Shown here: one piece after another, positions 12,433 to 25,080 of the stretch
How the letters are laid out: each line of letters begins with the position of its first letter
How positions within the stretch are numbered: the first letter of the stretch is position 1
Assembly (NCBI GenBank): GCA_010094045.1
Contig: ML986579.1
Location: 3,015 to 67,014 of the forward strand
Direction of reading: 5' to 3'
Source: Lojkania enalia
Lineage: Eukaryota; Ascomycota; Dothideomycetes; Pleosporales
Length of the DNA: 64,000 nucleotides
Made by a program: the position numbers and the translations under genes
The notes under the pieces: generated by a model
The model's input: the letters and a program-made list of their open reading frames with translations, nothing else
Told to the model about the DNA's origin: nothing
The model's database searches: none

Positions 12433-14277
12433 ATATAGTTTATAAGTAAGCTGTTAGTATAAGTAAGCTATTACTTTACTAAACTTTTAACGGCCTACCT
12501 AAATTAACGTATAATAGCTTAATATAGTAATATATAATTAACCTATAAAGAATTATAAATTATTCTTATAATCTTAGCTATTAATTAAGGTTAAGCTTCA
12601 ACTAAGAATAGCGCTGTAATAACTTTTTACTACTCTTAAAATACTCTCTACTTTTAACGCGCTAGAATAGCTATATAATATAATTATAAGCCGAATTTAA
12701 AGAAGCTTATAAAGATTAAAGAGGAGGTACTTATTAGCTATATCCTTAATTAGGATTTACGAAGATTTCCGCCTATAATTAATAGTATACGAGTTATAGT
12801 AAATAGACTATTAGCTAAACGTAATACTAGCTAGATTAGTATCTACTAGCTTTAGAACTTTATATAGTATACTAAATACTTTAGATTCTAATTAAACTAT
12901 CTTTATAATTAATAGTAAGCTTTATATAAAGATCTAATTATTATAGGCGCGTAGTTCTAGCTTCTATAAGATATAAAGGAGAAGTATAGAATTTAAGATA
13001 AGGATACTTATAATTTTAATAAAATAGACTTTATTATAGACTAAATATTAGCTTAGCTAGTTATTAGAGAGTTAGAGAATTATTATATAAAAGCTATTTA
13101 GCTAAGCGATTATAAATAGACTATAATAATTTTAGCAATTAATATAATCGGCTAGATAATCCTACTATTTATTTTCTTTAAAAACGTCTACTACTTATCT
13201 TATTAGTATAAGAGAATAATATACTAGGCGATTAGGTAATTATAACTAGTAATAATAGCTAAACAAATAATACGATTAGTATTATCTAACTTAAATACTT
13301 TAATTAGTATATAAAGAGCTGTATAATAGATATCTATTAATTACTAGTTATTAACAGCTATAATAGCTACGTTTCGCTTAAGTTTTAAGAGATCTATAAG
13401 AAGGAGAAGATTATCTATCTCTATATACCGCTATATTTATTATACCTACTATAGCTACTTAATATAAACTACTTCTCGCTATTAAAGCGCGTATATAATA
13501 CTAAGATCTTAGTCTTAGTACGTAATTATATTAATTATATTAATAAGACTACCTTCTTTCTAGTCTTTAAAGTAGCCTATAATTAATTAATTATAGAAGC
13601 TAATATCTATACAAGCTTTTAAGGTGCTAGAATAGTACTATATAATTTAAAAGTAGTATTATTAAAGCTTAATATTAAGTTATATATACTAATACTACCT
13701 ATATTAAAAACTATCCCCTAAAAGACTAAAATATCTAGTAATATATATAAACTAGAAGTTTAATTAATAATAATTTATAGTAGGATTTAGTAATATTAAA
13801 ACTTATTACCTATATTAATTATCGCAACTTTTAATTAGCTTTAAAGGAGTATTATAATAATAATATATTCGATCGCGTTAATAGCTAATTAAATTAAAAG
13901 TCTTAAGTAAGTAAATAAAGTAGTAATAAAGTAAAAATAATAGAAAAGAAAGCGATTATAGAAGTAGAAGATTCTAATAATAGTTGTAGGTAAGAATATA
14001 ATTAATTAAAATAACGTTAAAGGGTAGATTAATAAGAAAATTTATAATTAGAGTAGCTATAAGAGAGTAGCTAGCTTTAATAGAGCTGTAGGCGCTATAA
14101 ATAGTTTAACTATAATACTTAAACGTATTAAATTAATAGTATAGGTGTTAAATAATCTAATAAACTATTGTTTTCTATAGTATATATATATATAGTTAAT
14201 AATTATCGCGATTAAGTCGTTCGAATCTTAGTAGGGTAATAGCTTACTTATACTAATAGCTTACTTATAAACTATAT
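12433..14277 (+). mobile_element. Pot2/Fot1-like transposon B2, full-length, RIP-dead
   Basis: A 1845 bp family B copy between TA dinucleotides, with RIP-altered TIRs matching B1. Internal sequence on the plus strand resembles a pogo-type transposase in order: HTH region, then DDE_1 core, then the proline- and leucine-rich stretch near the last catalytic Asp. Stops replace former Gln, Trp and Arg codons. It is the reference for the deletion seen in B1. Confidence 0.8.
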
Positions 14278-14286
14278 TATTATATA

Positions 14287-16135
14287 ACGTACTCTACTAT
14301 TAAAGTAGCTAAACTATTAAAGTAGCTACTTTTTCTTAGTATTATAAATACTATATACGAACTATAATAAATCTATAATACGACCTTCTATTAATTTAAT
14401 AAGAAGGTAGAATTAAGCTTGTCTTATAGACGTATAAATTAAACTAGTTTAAGAGCGTGCGACGCGCTGCTATAGCTTTTAATATATAATATTAACAACT
14501 CTCTACTCGACTTTATAGAATCGCGTTTCACCCTTATATATAACTAAATTACTAGAAGCTTATAGTAACCGAAGAATAAATAATTGTATAATATATTCTT
14601 AACCTTAATTTATAAGAATTTATACCCCGGCTATATAAAGTAGTAGATATAGTAGATAAACTATTAGGTATATATAGTAGAATATCTATAGGAAAGAATT
14701 AGTTTAAACGATTTATAGCGCGTATAAACGAGCTTAAAATAGCTTTTAATCGAGTAAAGGATTACTAAAAAATAAAATAAGAGAATCTAAAAGTTATTAA
14801 TATATAGTTTAAACTCGTATAGAATATAATTACAAAATATAGTATATATAATAATAATATCTACAATTTTAATAAGATAGGCTTTTAGATAGATATTATT
14901 AGTATTATAAAAGTTGTTATAGGTTTAGAATATTATATAAAGTCTACTCTTATATAGCTAGATAATTGTAAGTAGATTATAGTTATCTAAAGTATTTACG
15001 CTACTATATATACAACCCTACTATTTATTATCTATAAAAGATACGTCTATATTTTTATATAGTATAAAGAAGTAGGTATATTATATAATTGGAAAATTTT
15101 AGTTTCTAAGAACGGCTGGACAAATAATACGCTTAGTTTTAAGTAGCTAAAATACTTTAATAAGTATATAAAGATGTATTAGATAGGATTATATAAGCTA
15201 CTTATTTTAGACAGCTATAAAAGTTACCTTAACTAGGAATTTAAAGATTACTACCTTATATAAAAGATCCTAACGCTTTATATACCTTCTTATTTATTAT
15301 ATATACTTCAGCCTTTTAATATAGTTTACTTCTTACTATTAAAGCTAAAATACTTATTATATATATAAAACTTAGCGCGCCGACGCGTCTATTATATTAA
15401 TAAAGAAGGCTTCCTTCCAGCCTTTAAAAATATATTTTTTAACGTATTTACGTATAAAAACTATTAAAAAGCCTTTAAAGTAATAGAAATTATTCCTCTA
15501 AACGTGTAGATTATATTAGATTACTTTAATATATAACTATATACTCTACTAGAACTATTTCTATAAGAAGACTTCTAATAGTCTAAAACTCTAAATAATA
15601 TATATAAATTTAGGTTACAATTAATACTTATATAAAATTCCTTTATACAATTATTAAAAGAGGTATAAGAAGGATTCTTACAACTTATAAAAGGTGCTAA
15701 GTTAATACTATATTAGAATATACTTCTTTAAACTCGCAACTCTAAGCTTAAAAAATAATTAGAAGAAGTAACTAAGCGTAAAACGCGTAAAAGAAAGTAT
15801 ATTTAGTATAGTAGTATAGTATTATATAGCGAGGGATCTTTATATATAGCTGCTAAAGTATTTATAAGCTCTTAGCCCTTTAAGAAAACTCGTAGTACTA
15901 ATACTTAAGAAAGGGCTTAACCAGCTTAACGCTACTATAGTAACTGTAGTAAAACTAGATATAACGCTCGTATATGCTAAAAGGATAGTAGGGAAAATTC
16001 TAAATTAGATAAAAGTATATTATATATAGAATCTTTTATTAGTATTAAGTAAATTGACTTTTTATATATAGTATTTGTTGTACTAAGAAAAAGTGGCCGC
16101 TTCGATAGTTTAGCCGCTTTAATAGTAGAATACGT
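14287..16135 (+). mobile_element. Pot2/Fot1-like transposon A3, full-length, RIP-dead
   Basis: A 1849 bp uninterrupted family A copy, exactly as long as A2, flanked by TA. It has the left-type TIR at 14287 and the right-type TIR at 16135. It is the cleanest template for seeing the insertions in A1, A4 and A5. The transposase would read on the plus strand, but stops occur throughout. Confidence 0.85.
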
Positions 16136-16254
16136 TATAAAATCTCTTATTAATATTAAATAAATTAACTTTTCGTATATAGTATTTATTATACTTTTTA
16201 TAATATACTATATAAATCTAAACTAGCTTTTAATTATTTTAGAATTTTTATATA

Positions 16255-18266
16255 ATATAATCTACTATTAAAGTAGATATTCTATTAAAGTAGCTACTTT
16301 TTCTTAGTAGAATAAATAATATATATAAAAAGTTAATTTATTTAATACTAATAAGAAATTCTATATATAGTATACTTTTATCTAATTTAGAATTTTCTCT
16401 ACTATTCTTTTAGTATATATAAACGTTATATCTAGTCTTACTATAGTTACTATAGTAGTATTAAGCTAGTTAGACTTTTTCTTAAGTATTAGTACTATAA
16501 GTTTTTTTAAAGAGCTAAAAGTTTATAAATATTTTAATAGCTATATATAAAAAACTCTTACTATATAATACTATACTATTATACTAAATATACTTTCTTT
16601 TATATGTTTTATATTTAGTTATCTCTTCTAATTACCTTTTAAACTTAGAGTTATGAGTTTAAAGAAGTATATTCTAATATAGTATTAACTTAGCACCTTT
16701 TATAAACTATAAAAATCCTTCTTATACTTCTTTTAATAATTATATAAATGGCTTTTATATAGATATTAATTGTAATCTAAATTTATATATATTATTTAAA
16801 GTTTTAGACTATTAAAGGTTTTTTTATAGAAGTTGTTATAGGGATTTTCGGCTAGTCTACTAAGCTATATTAGATGTCGATATTACGCTAGATATTATAT
16901 TAGATATTAGCTAATATACCCCTTTTTTATATATATAAATATAGCCCGCTAGCTATTTTTAATTAACTAGTTTAGCTCCTTATCTTCCTCCCTAAGATAA
17001 GATTTACCTCTTATTATAAAAGTAGTTCTAGTAGAATATATAATTATATATTAAAGTAATTTAATATAACCTATATATTTAGAGGTATAATTCCTATTAC
17101 TTTAAAAGTCTTTTAATAGTTCTTATATATAAATATATTAAAAAATACGTTCTTAAAAGTTAGAAAGAATCTTTCTTTATTAATATAGTAGATATATTAG
17201 TACGCTAAGTCTTATATACGCTATAAGTACTTTAGCTTTAATAGTAAAAAGTAAACTATATTAAAAAGCTAAAGTATATACGATAAATAAGAAGGTATAT
17301 AGAGTATTAGGATCTTTTATATAAGATAGTAATCCTTAAATTTCTAGTTAAGATAGCTTTTATAGCTATCTAAAATAAGTAGTTTATATAACTCTATCTA
17401 GCGCATCTTTATATACTTATTAAAGTACTTTAGCTACTTAAAACTAAGTATATTATTTGTCTAGCCGTTCTTAGAGACTAAAATTTTCTAATTATATAGT
17501 ATACCTACTTTTTTATATTATATAGAGATATATATACGTTCTTTATAAATAATAAATAGTAGAATTATATATATTATAGTATAGATATTCTAGATAACTA
17601 TAATCTACTTATAATTATCTAGCTATATAAGAGTAGGCTTTATATAATACTAATAATATCTATTTAAAAGTCTATTTTATTAAAGTTATAGATATTATTA
17701 TTATATATATAATATTTTATAGTTATATTCTATATAAGCTTAAAATATATATTAATAACCTCTAAATTCTCTTATTTTATTTTTTAATAATCTTTTACTC
17801 GATTAAAACCTATTTTAAACTTATTTATACGTGCTATAAATTATTTAAACTAATTCTTTTTATAAATATTCTACTATATATATATCTAATAGTTTATCTA
17901 CTATATCTACTATCCTATATAATTATAGTATAAATCCTTGTAAATTAAGGTTAAGAATATATTATATAATTATTTATTCTTTAGTTACTATAAACTTCTA
18001 GTAATTTAGTTATATATAAGAGCGAAATATATATCTATAAAGTTAAGTAGAGAGTTATTAATATTATATATTAAAAGCTATAATAGTATATTATATACTT
18101 TTAAATTAGTTTAATTTATACGCTTATAATATAAGTTTAATTCTACCTTCTCATTAAATTTATAGAAGGTTATATTATAGATTTATTATAGTATATATAT
18201 AGTATTTATAATACTAAGAAAAAGTAGCCGCTTTAATAGAATAGCTATTTTAATAGGAGAATAAAT
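16255..18266 (-). mobile_element. Pot2/Fot1-like transposon A4 carrying a solo LTR
   Basis: Family A copy in reverse: right-type end at about 16255, left-type end at about 18266. TIRs are more eroded than in A2 and A3. A 185 bp LTR-1 insertion at 16834-17018 explains the extra length; without it the copy is about 1.82 kb. Confidence 0.75.
16834..17018 (-). repeat. Solo LTR, family LTR-1, RIP-mutated copy
   Basis: A 185 bp insertion in A4 bounded by gaagt on the left and aaagt on the right, a 5 bp target duplication with one G-to-A change. Read on the minus strand it matches the un-RIPped copy at 29329-29553 almost position by position, with G-to-A or C-to-T differences. Its TG...CA ends appear as RIP products. 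Confidence 0.8.
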
Positions 18267-19953
18267 TATACTTTTTATAAATAATAAAAAGTAGGATTAT
18301 ATACTCTATTATATAGATATTCTAGATAATAGTAATCTACTTCTAATTATTTAGCTATATAAGATTAAACTTTATATATCCTTTTAAACTTATAATAACG
18401 TTTATAAATCTAATTATATCTATCTAAAAGCTAGTATTATTAAAGTTATATATATTCTTATTATAAATATTATATATAGCTTTTATTTCTTTAATAAGTT
18501 TAAACTATATAATATATCTTATAAGCGAGCGGCCTATATAAGTAAGCGGTCTACTCTATTAACTTTTTTAACCGTTATATATATATAGCTTAATAACTAA
18601 GTAATATAATAGTAATTTATAACTTGCGCGATTATTCTATAAAAACTTCTACATCCTTCTAGTATATATAAAAATTATATTTAGTCTTACTATAGCGGCT
18701 ATAGTATATTTTATACTATCTACTTATACCTAATCGCACTCTAAATTAGCGTATTATAGCTTAAATTTCCTCCTTATTATTCTTTTTAGTAATAATTATC
18801 TCTCCTTATACTTTTATTAGGGTCCCTTACGCTTAAATCCGTCTTTTTTTCTACTATTTCCGTTTTATTACTACTTTATTTACTTCTTAAAGGCTGACGA
18901 TTTTATTATATATTAACCCGATCTAATATATTACTTTTATAGAGCCTTTTTTAAGCTAATTTAGCTTCTTAATAATAGAAGCTAGTAAAGAGCTTATATC
19001 CTTTTAAATCTAATTATAAATTAATATTAATTAAGCTTCTAACTTACGCGTATTACTTAGTATTTTTACTTTCTATAGAGTATTATTTTATACTGGTAGT
19101 ATTAGTATATAAAGCTTTATATTAAGCTTTAAAAGTACTACTTCTAAATTAAATAGAATTAGACTAGCTTCTTAAAAGCTTATATAAATATTATCCTTTA
19201 TAATTAATATATTAAAAGTAGTTTTAAAAGTTAGAAAGAACTTAAGTTTTATAATATATTTAATATAATTATATACTAAAACTAAGATCTAATTTTTATA
19301 TATATACTTTAATAGTAAAAAGTAGCTTATATTTAATAGCGATAATAGATATAATAAATAAGCTAATATATAGAGTATAATAATATTCTATTCCTTTTAA
19401 AGTTTCTAGAAATTAAGTAAGTTATAACTATTATAGCTATTAAAAATTAGTAGTTAACACGCGTCTATTATACGATCTTTTATATACTTATAAACGTATT
19501 TTAACTACTTAATATTAAGTTTATTTATTATCTAGCCGTTCTTATTAACTATAATAGCCTAGTTCTTAGGTATATTATCGCTTTTATACTAGGTAGAGAG
19601 ATGGTAGTAGCTAGTAATAATAATAAAGGGTAGAAGCGTTTAACTAGTAGTATTAATACTCTAAATTACTAAAATCTATTTATAATTATCTAATTAAATT
19701 ATTTTTAGCTAATTATATCTCTTTATATCTATAATAATTAATATATTCTACTATCGAAGCGGCTAAACTATTAAAGCAGCTACTTTTTCTTAGTACAACA
19801 AATACTATATATAAAAAGTCAATTTACTTAATACTAATAAGAGATTCTACGTATAATATACTTTTATCTGATTTAGAATTTTCCCTACTATCCTTTTAGT
19901 ACGTACGAGTATTATATCTAGTTTTACTATAGTTACTATAGTAGCGTTAAGCT

Positions 19954-20248
19954 NNNNNNNNNNNNNNNNNNNNNNNNNNNNNNNNNNNNNNNNNNNNNNN
20001 NNNNNNNNNNNNNNNNNNNNNNNNNNNNNNNNNNNNNNNNNNNNNNNNNNNNNNNNNNNNNNNNNNNNNNNNNNNNNNNNNNNNNNNNNNNNNNNNNNNN
20101 NNNNNNNNNNNNNNNNNNNNNNNNNNNNNNNNNNNNNNNNNNNNNNNNNNNNNNNNNNNNNNNNNNNNNNNNNNNNNNNNNNNNNNNNNNNNNNNNNNNN
20201 NNNNNNNNNNNNNNNNNNNNNNNNNNNNNNNNNNNNNNNNNNNNNNNN
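19954..20248. other. Assembly gap (295 N)
   Basis: A run of N. By alignment to copy A2 the missing part should correspond to roughly 4856-5196, about 340 bases, so the gap size is plausible and probably hides only more of the same transposon. Confidence 0.95.
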
Positions 20249-20365
20249 ACTACTAGAAGTCTTCTTATAAAAGTAGTTCTAGTAGGGTATATAGTTATAT
20301 ATTAAGGCGATTTAATATAACCTACACGTTTAGAGGAATAATTCCTATTATTTTAAAGGCCTTTT

Positions 20366-20644
20366 TGTAACGATGCAAAGAAATCGTTCCACGAAAAGCT
20401 TCATATACAACCTTATCCCAAAGCTTTTCGCTTATCTTATCCTACCCCCGGTTCTACCCCTTTTCCCTTCCGTATATAGTTGCACACTCCCTCATAAGTA
20501 GCTTAAGAGTTCTTCTATATCCTTTCGTACAAGGCCTATAGGTGTTAATGGAATTCCCAGGTCCCTAATCCCCCACGCACTCTTATATGCCTCTGAGTGG
20601 ATTCGTACCGCATTCGGACCTATTATCTTGCCTGCGCCGTTACA
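20366..20644. repeat. Solo LTR, family LTR-3, not RIP-mutated
   Basis: A 279 bp normal-composition block within RIP-dead A5. It starts TGTAACG, ends CGTTACA, and is flanked by the 5 bp direct repeat CTTTT (20361-20365 and 20645-20649). Intact family A copies read straight through this site. TG...CA ends and a 5 bp duplication identify a solo LTR; TGTAACG starts are common in fungal Gypsy-like LTRs. It contrasts sharply in composition with its host. Confidence 0.85.
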
Positions 20645-22823
20645 CTTTTAATAGTTCTTATACGTAAATATATTAAAAAACGAGTTTTTAAAGGCTAGAA
20701 GAAAGCCTTCTTTATTAATATAGTAGATGTATTAGTATACTAAGTCTTATACGCGCTGCGAGTACTTCAGCTTTAATAGTAAGAAGTAAACTATATTAAG
20801 AAGCTAAAGTATATACAATAAATAAGAAGGTATATAAAGTATTAGAATCTTTTATATAAGGTAGTAATCTTTAAATTCCTGGTTAAGGTAGCTTTTATAG
20901 CCGTTTAAAATAAGTAGCCTATATAACTCTATCTAACGTATCTTTATATACTTATTAAAATACTTTAACTACTTAAAACTAAGTATATTATTTATCCAGC
21001 CGTTCTTAGAGACTAAAATTTTCCAATTATATAGTATACCTACTTCTTTATATTATATAAAGATATAAATACATTCTTTATAAATAATAAATAGTAGAGT
21101 TGCGTATATAGTAGTATAAATACTCTAAATAATTATAACTTACGTATAATCGCCTAGCTATATAAGAGTAGATCTCGTACGATATTCTAAACCTATAACA
21201 ACCTTTATAGTACTAATAACACCTATCTAAAAGCCTGTCTTATTAAAGTTGTAGATATTATTATTATATATACTATATTTTACAATTATATCCTATATAA
21301 GCTTAAACTATATATTAATAACCTCTAGATTCTCTTATTTTATTCTTTAGTAATTCTTTACTTAATTAAAGGCTATTTTAAGCTTATCTATACGCACTAT
21401 AAATCGTTTAGGCTAATTCTTTCCTATAAGTATTCTACTACGTACGCCTAATAGTTTATCTACTATATCTACTACCTTATATAGCCGGGGCGTAAATCCT
21501 CGTAAATTAAGGTTAAGAATATATTATACAATTATTTGTTCTTTAGTTATTATAAGCTTCTAGCGATTTAGTTATATATAAGGGCGAAACGCAATTCTAT
21601 AAAGTTAAGTAGAAAGTCGTTAATATTATATATTAAAAGCTATAGCAGCGCATCGCACGCTCTTAAACTAGCCTAATTTATACGCCTGTAAGGCAAGCTC
21701 AATTCTACCTTCTTATTAAATTAATAGAAGGTCGCGTTATAGATTTATTATAGTTCATACGTAGTATTTATAATACTAAGAAAAAGTAGCCGCTTCGATA
21801 GTTTAGCCGCTTTAATAGTAGAATACGTTAGTTATAATAAGATAATATCTATTTAAAAGCTAGATTTATTAAAGTTATATATATTCTTATCTATAATATT
21901 ATACTTTTTTTAGTACGCTATATAAGCTTAAACTAGCCTTTAATTACTTTAGAATCTTTATATAGAGTTCTCTAGTAATTATAAGGCCGATTTAAGCGTA
22001 TTTTAAACTTAAGAGTACGTCTAATAAAGTTTTTAGGCTAATATATACTAATCTAGCCTATACTATATTTAATAAGTTATTAGTTATATCTTATATAGTA
22101 GCTAAAGTAGATATAAATCTTCGTAAATCTAGATTAAATATATATTAAATAATAACCTCCTCTTTAAGTTTTATTAGTCTTTTTAAGTTAGGCTTATAAT
22201 TGTACTATAAGTAAATTCTAGTATATTATTAGTATATAGTTATTTAAATCGTATTAAATATTAAAGTAGCGCGTCTTTTACTATTTATTTAGCCTCTTTT
22301 AGTAGCTAAAAGAACTAAGTTTATTTAATTCTTATTTTAGGCTATATTCTTATTATTTTATTATTATATTATTATTAAAAGCTTAAGTATCGTATTTTAG
22401 TAATAGAGCAGACCGCTTATTTATATAGGCTACTTACTTATAAGATATATTATTAATAACTTTAAAATTTTTCTACTATATTTTCTAATAGTTTTTTACC
22501 TAATTAAATACTATTTTAAACTTATTTATATATATTATAAATTTTTTAGCCTAATTCTTATCTACTAGCTCTTTACTATATATATCTAGAATATAAGTTC
22601 TTATAAATCTAGGTTAAAATATATTATATAATTATCTACTCTTTAGTTATAGTTAACTTTTAATAGTTTATATAGTAATTAATATATATAAAAGTTCTTT
22701 TATATTTTTATTAGAAAGTTAGTTATAATATATTAAATATATTAGTAGTAGCTTATAGGTTTTAGAATTAGCTAGCTTTATATACTTAAAGGGTAAACTT
22801 AATTCTATATTCTTACTAATATA

Positions 22824-24945
22824 AAGTACTATTAAGTAAGCTACCCTATTAAGTAAGCTAAAATTTCTTAGTAGTAAATATAATAACTATAATATATAAT
22901 ATCTTAATATCTATAAAAAGATAATATTTAGTAAGAAAGTAGAATTAAACTTACTATTTAAGTATATAAAGTCGGCTAATTCTAAAGCTTATAAAATACT
23001 ACTAATATATTTAATATACCGCGACTAACTTTTTAATAAAAATATAAAAGAACTCTTATATATACTAAATACTACGTAAACTACTAAAAGTTAACTATAA
23101 TTAAAGAGTAGATAATTATAGAATATATTTTTAACTTAGATTTATAAGAATTTACGCTCTAGCTATATAAGATAGTAGATATAACAGATAAACTGTTAGC
23201 TATATATAGTAAAGAGCTAGTAGGTAAGAATTAGATTAAGAGATTTATAATATATATAAACGAGCTTAAAATAGCGTTTAATTGGGTAAAGAACTATTAG
23301 AAGATATAGTAAGAGAATTCTAAGGTTATTAGTATATAGTTTAAACTTATTAAAAAGATAAAAGATATATATAGTATTTATAATAAATATAATAGTATAG
23401 ATAAGATAATAGGTCTAAATATAGTATAAATCTACTTAGAGATATATAGAAGTATATAGGGGTTTAAGAACCTAAAAATTCTATTAATACCTATAGGCCT
23501 TATATAAAAGGATATAGAAAAACTACTAAGCTACTTATAAGAGAGTATATAACTATATATAGATAGGAAAAGAGGCGGAGTTAGAGGTAGAATAAGATAA
23601 GTAAAAAGCTTTAGGATAAGATTATATATAAAGCTTTTTATAGAACGATTTCTTCGTATTATTATAATAAAAATATATATAACTTTAATAAAACTAGCTT
23701 TTAGATAGATATAATTAGATTTATAAAAGTTGTTATAAGTTTAAAGAGATATATAAAGCCTAATCTTATATAGCTAAACAATTAAAAGTAGGTTACTATT
23801 ATTTAGAGTATCTACGTAGTAGAGTATATAACTCTACCTTTTATTATCTATAAAGGACGTGTCTATATCTCTACTTAATATAAGAAGATAGATATACTAT
23901 ATAATTAGAAGCTTTTAATATCTAAGAGTAGTTAGATAAATAATATACTTAGTTTTAAATAGTTAAAATACTTTAATACTTATATAAAAGCGCGTTAGGT
24001 AGAAGTATATTAGCTACTAATTCTAGATAGCTATAAAAGCTACCTTAACTAGAATTTTAAAGACTACTACTTTAAGAATAAAATTCTTACCCTTTATATA
24101 CTAGCCTATTTATTATATCCTCTAGCTACTTAATATAGTTTACTTTAGGCTTTTAAAGTAGAAGTACTCTTAATATATACGAGATTTAATATACTAGTAT
24201 ATCTTCTATATTAATAAGAAAGGCTTTTTACTAGCTTTTAGGGACGCGTTTTTTAATATATTTATATATAATAACTATTAAAAAGCTTTTAAAATATTAG
24301 ACTTAGTTCCTCTAAATATATAGATAGTATTTAAATACCTTAGAATATAACTATATATTCTATTAGAACTTCTTATACTATAAATATTATAGATATTAAA
24401 AACTCTAAATAATATGCTTAAATTTTTATCTTAATTAAAGCTTATATAAAACTCATTTAGTTTATTACTTATAATAACTTAGAGCGGGTTTATATAGCTT
24501 ATTAAAGAAGCTAAATTAATACTATACTAGAATATATTTATAAACTCTTAGATTACTAAACTTAAAAAGTAAGTAGAGATACTAGTTAAGTAAAAATCGC
24601 GTAAGAGAAAGTAGATATAGTAGAGTAGAATAATAGAATATAGTAAAAGATTAGTATAAATAGCTATTAAAGCTTTTAGAACGCTCTAAAGTTTAAAAAG
24701 AGCTTATTATATAGATAGATAAAAGAGAGCTTAACTAGATATATAATAATATAGAAACTATAGTAGAATTAAGTATAATACGCGAACGTATTAGATAAAT
24801 AGATCTACTTCTCTTAAATTAAATATAAGTACTTAGAATATTTTTTTAGATAATTCTAATAATAGTTTAACTAGTTAAAGTTAGTAGGTTTAGAATACTA
24901 AGAAATTTTAGCTTACTCGATAGGGTAGCTTACTTGATAGTACTT
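22824..24945 (+). mobile_element. Pot2/Fot1-like transposon E1, nested in E3
   Basis: Family E copy with inverted ends (core aagtaagct, repeated, then aaaatttcttag) at 22824 and 24945, both next to TA. At 2122 bp it is about 0.27 kb longer than the other families. The surplus seems to lie around 23400-23650, a purine-rich stretch absent from the corresponding place in family A. The plus-strand interior resembles a degraded pogo-type transposase. Confidence 0.75.
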
Positions 24946-25080
24946 TATATTAAGTATTATCTCTTTATATATATTAAGGTATTATATATTATAGTTATTA
25001 TATTTACTACTAAGAAATTTTAGCTTATTTAATAGTACTTTATATTAGTTATAAAATTAACTACTAAAGTAGAATTATTA

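Larger units (their letters stand above)
19741..21828 (-). mobile_element. Pot2/Fot1-like transposon A5, nested in D2, contains gap and solo LTR
   Basis: Family A copy in reverse, right-type end at 19741 and left-type end at 21828, both at TA. It contains the assembly gap and the 279 bp LTR-3 insertion. Subtracting LTR-3 and its 5 bp duplication leaves about 1.80 kb including the gap, close to the 1.85 kb of intact copies. Confidence 0.8.
18512..22450 (-). mobile_element. Pot2/Fot1-like transposon D2, with nested A5
   Basis: Family D ends (core ataagcgagcggcctatata) lie at 18512 and, inverted, at 22450, both at TA. Taking out A5 and its duplicated TA leaves 1849 bp, the family length. The interior is RIP-dead, with the transposase direction on the minus strand. 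Confidence 0.8.
18267..25040 (-). mobile_element. Family E transposon remnant E3, host of several nested elements
   Basis: Family E-like sequence in reverse runs at 18267-18511, continues at 22451-22823, and finishes at 24946-25040 with a family E left-type TIR ending agtactt before TA. The breaks are filled by D2 and E1. Nesting order: E3 hosts D2 and E1; D2 hosts A5; A5 hosts a solo LTR. The right-type end of E3 was not identified. Confidence 0.6.
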
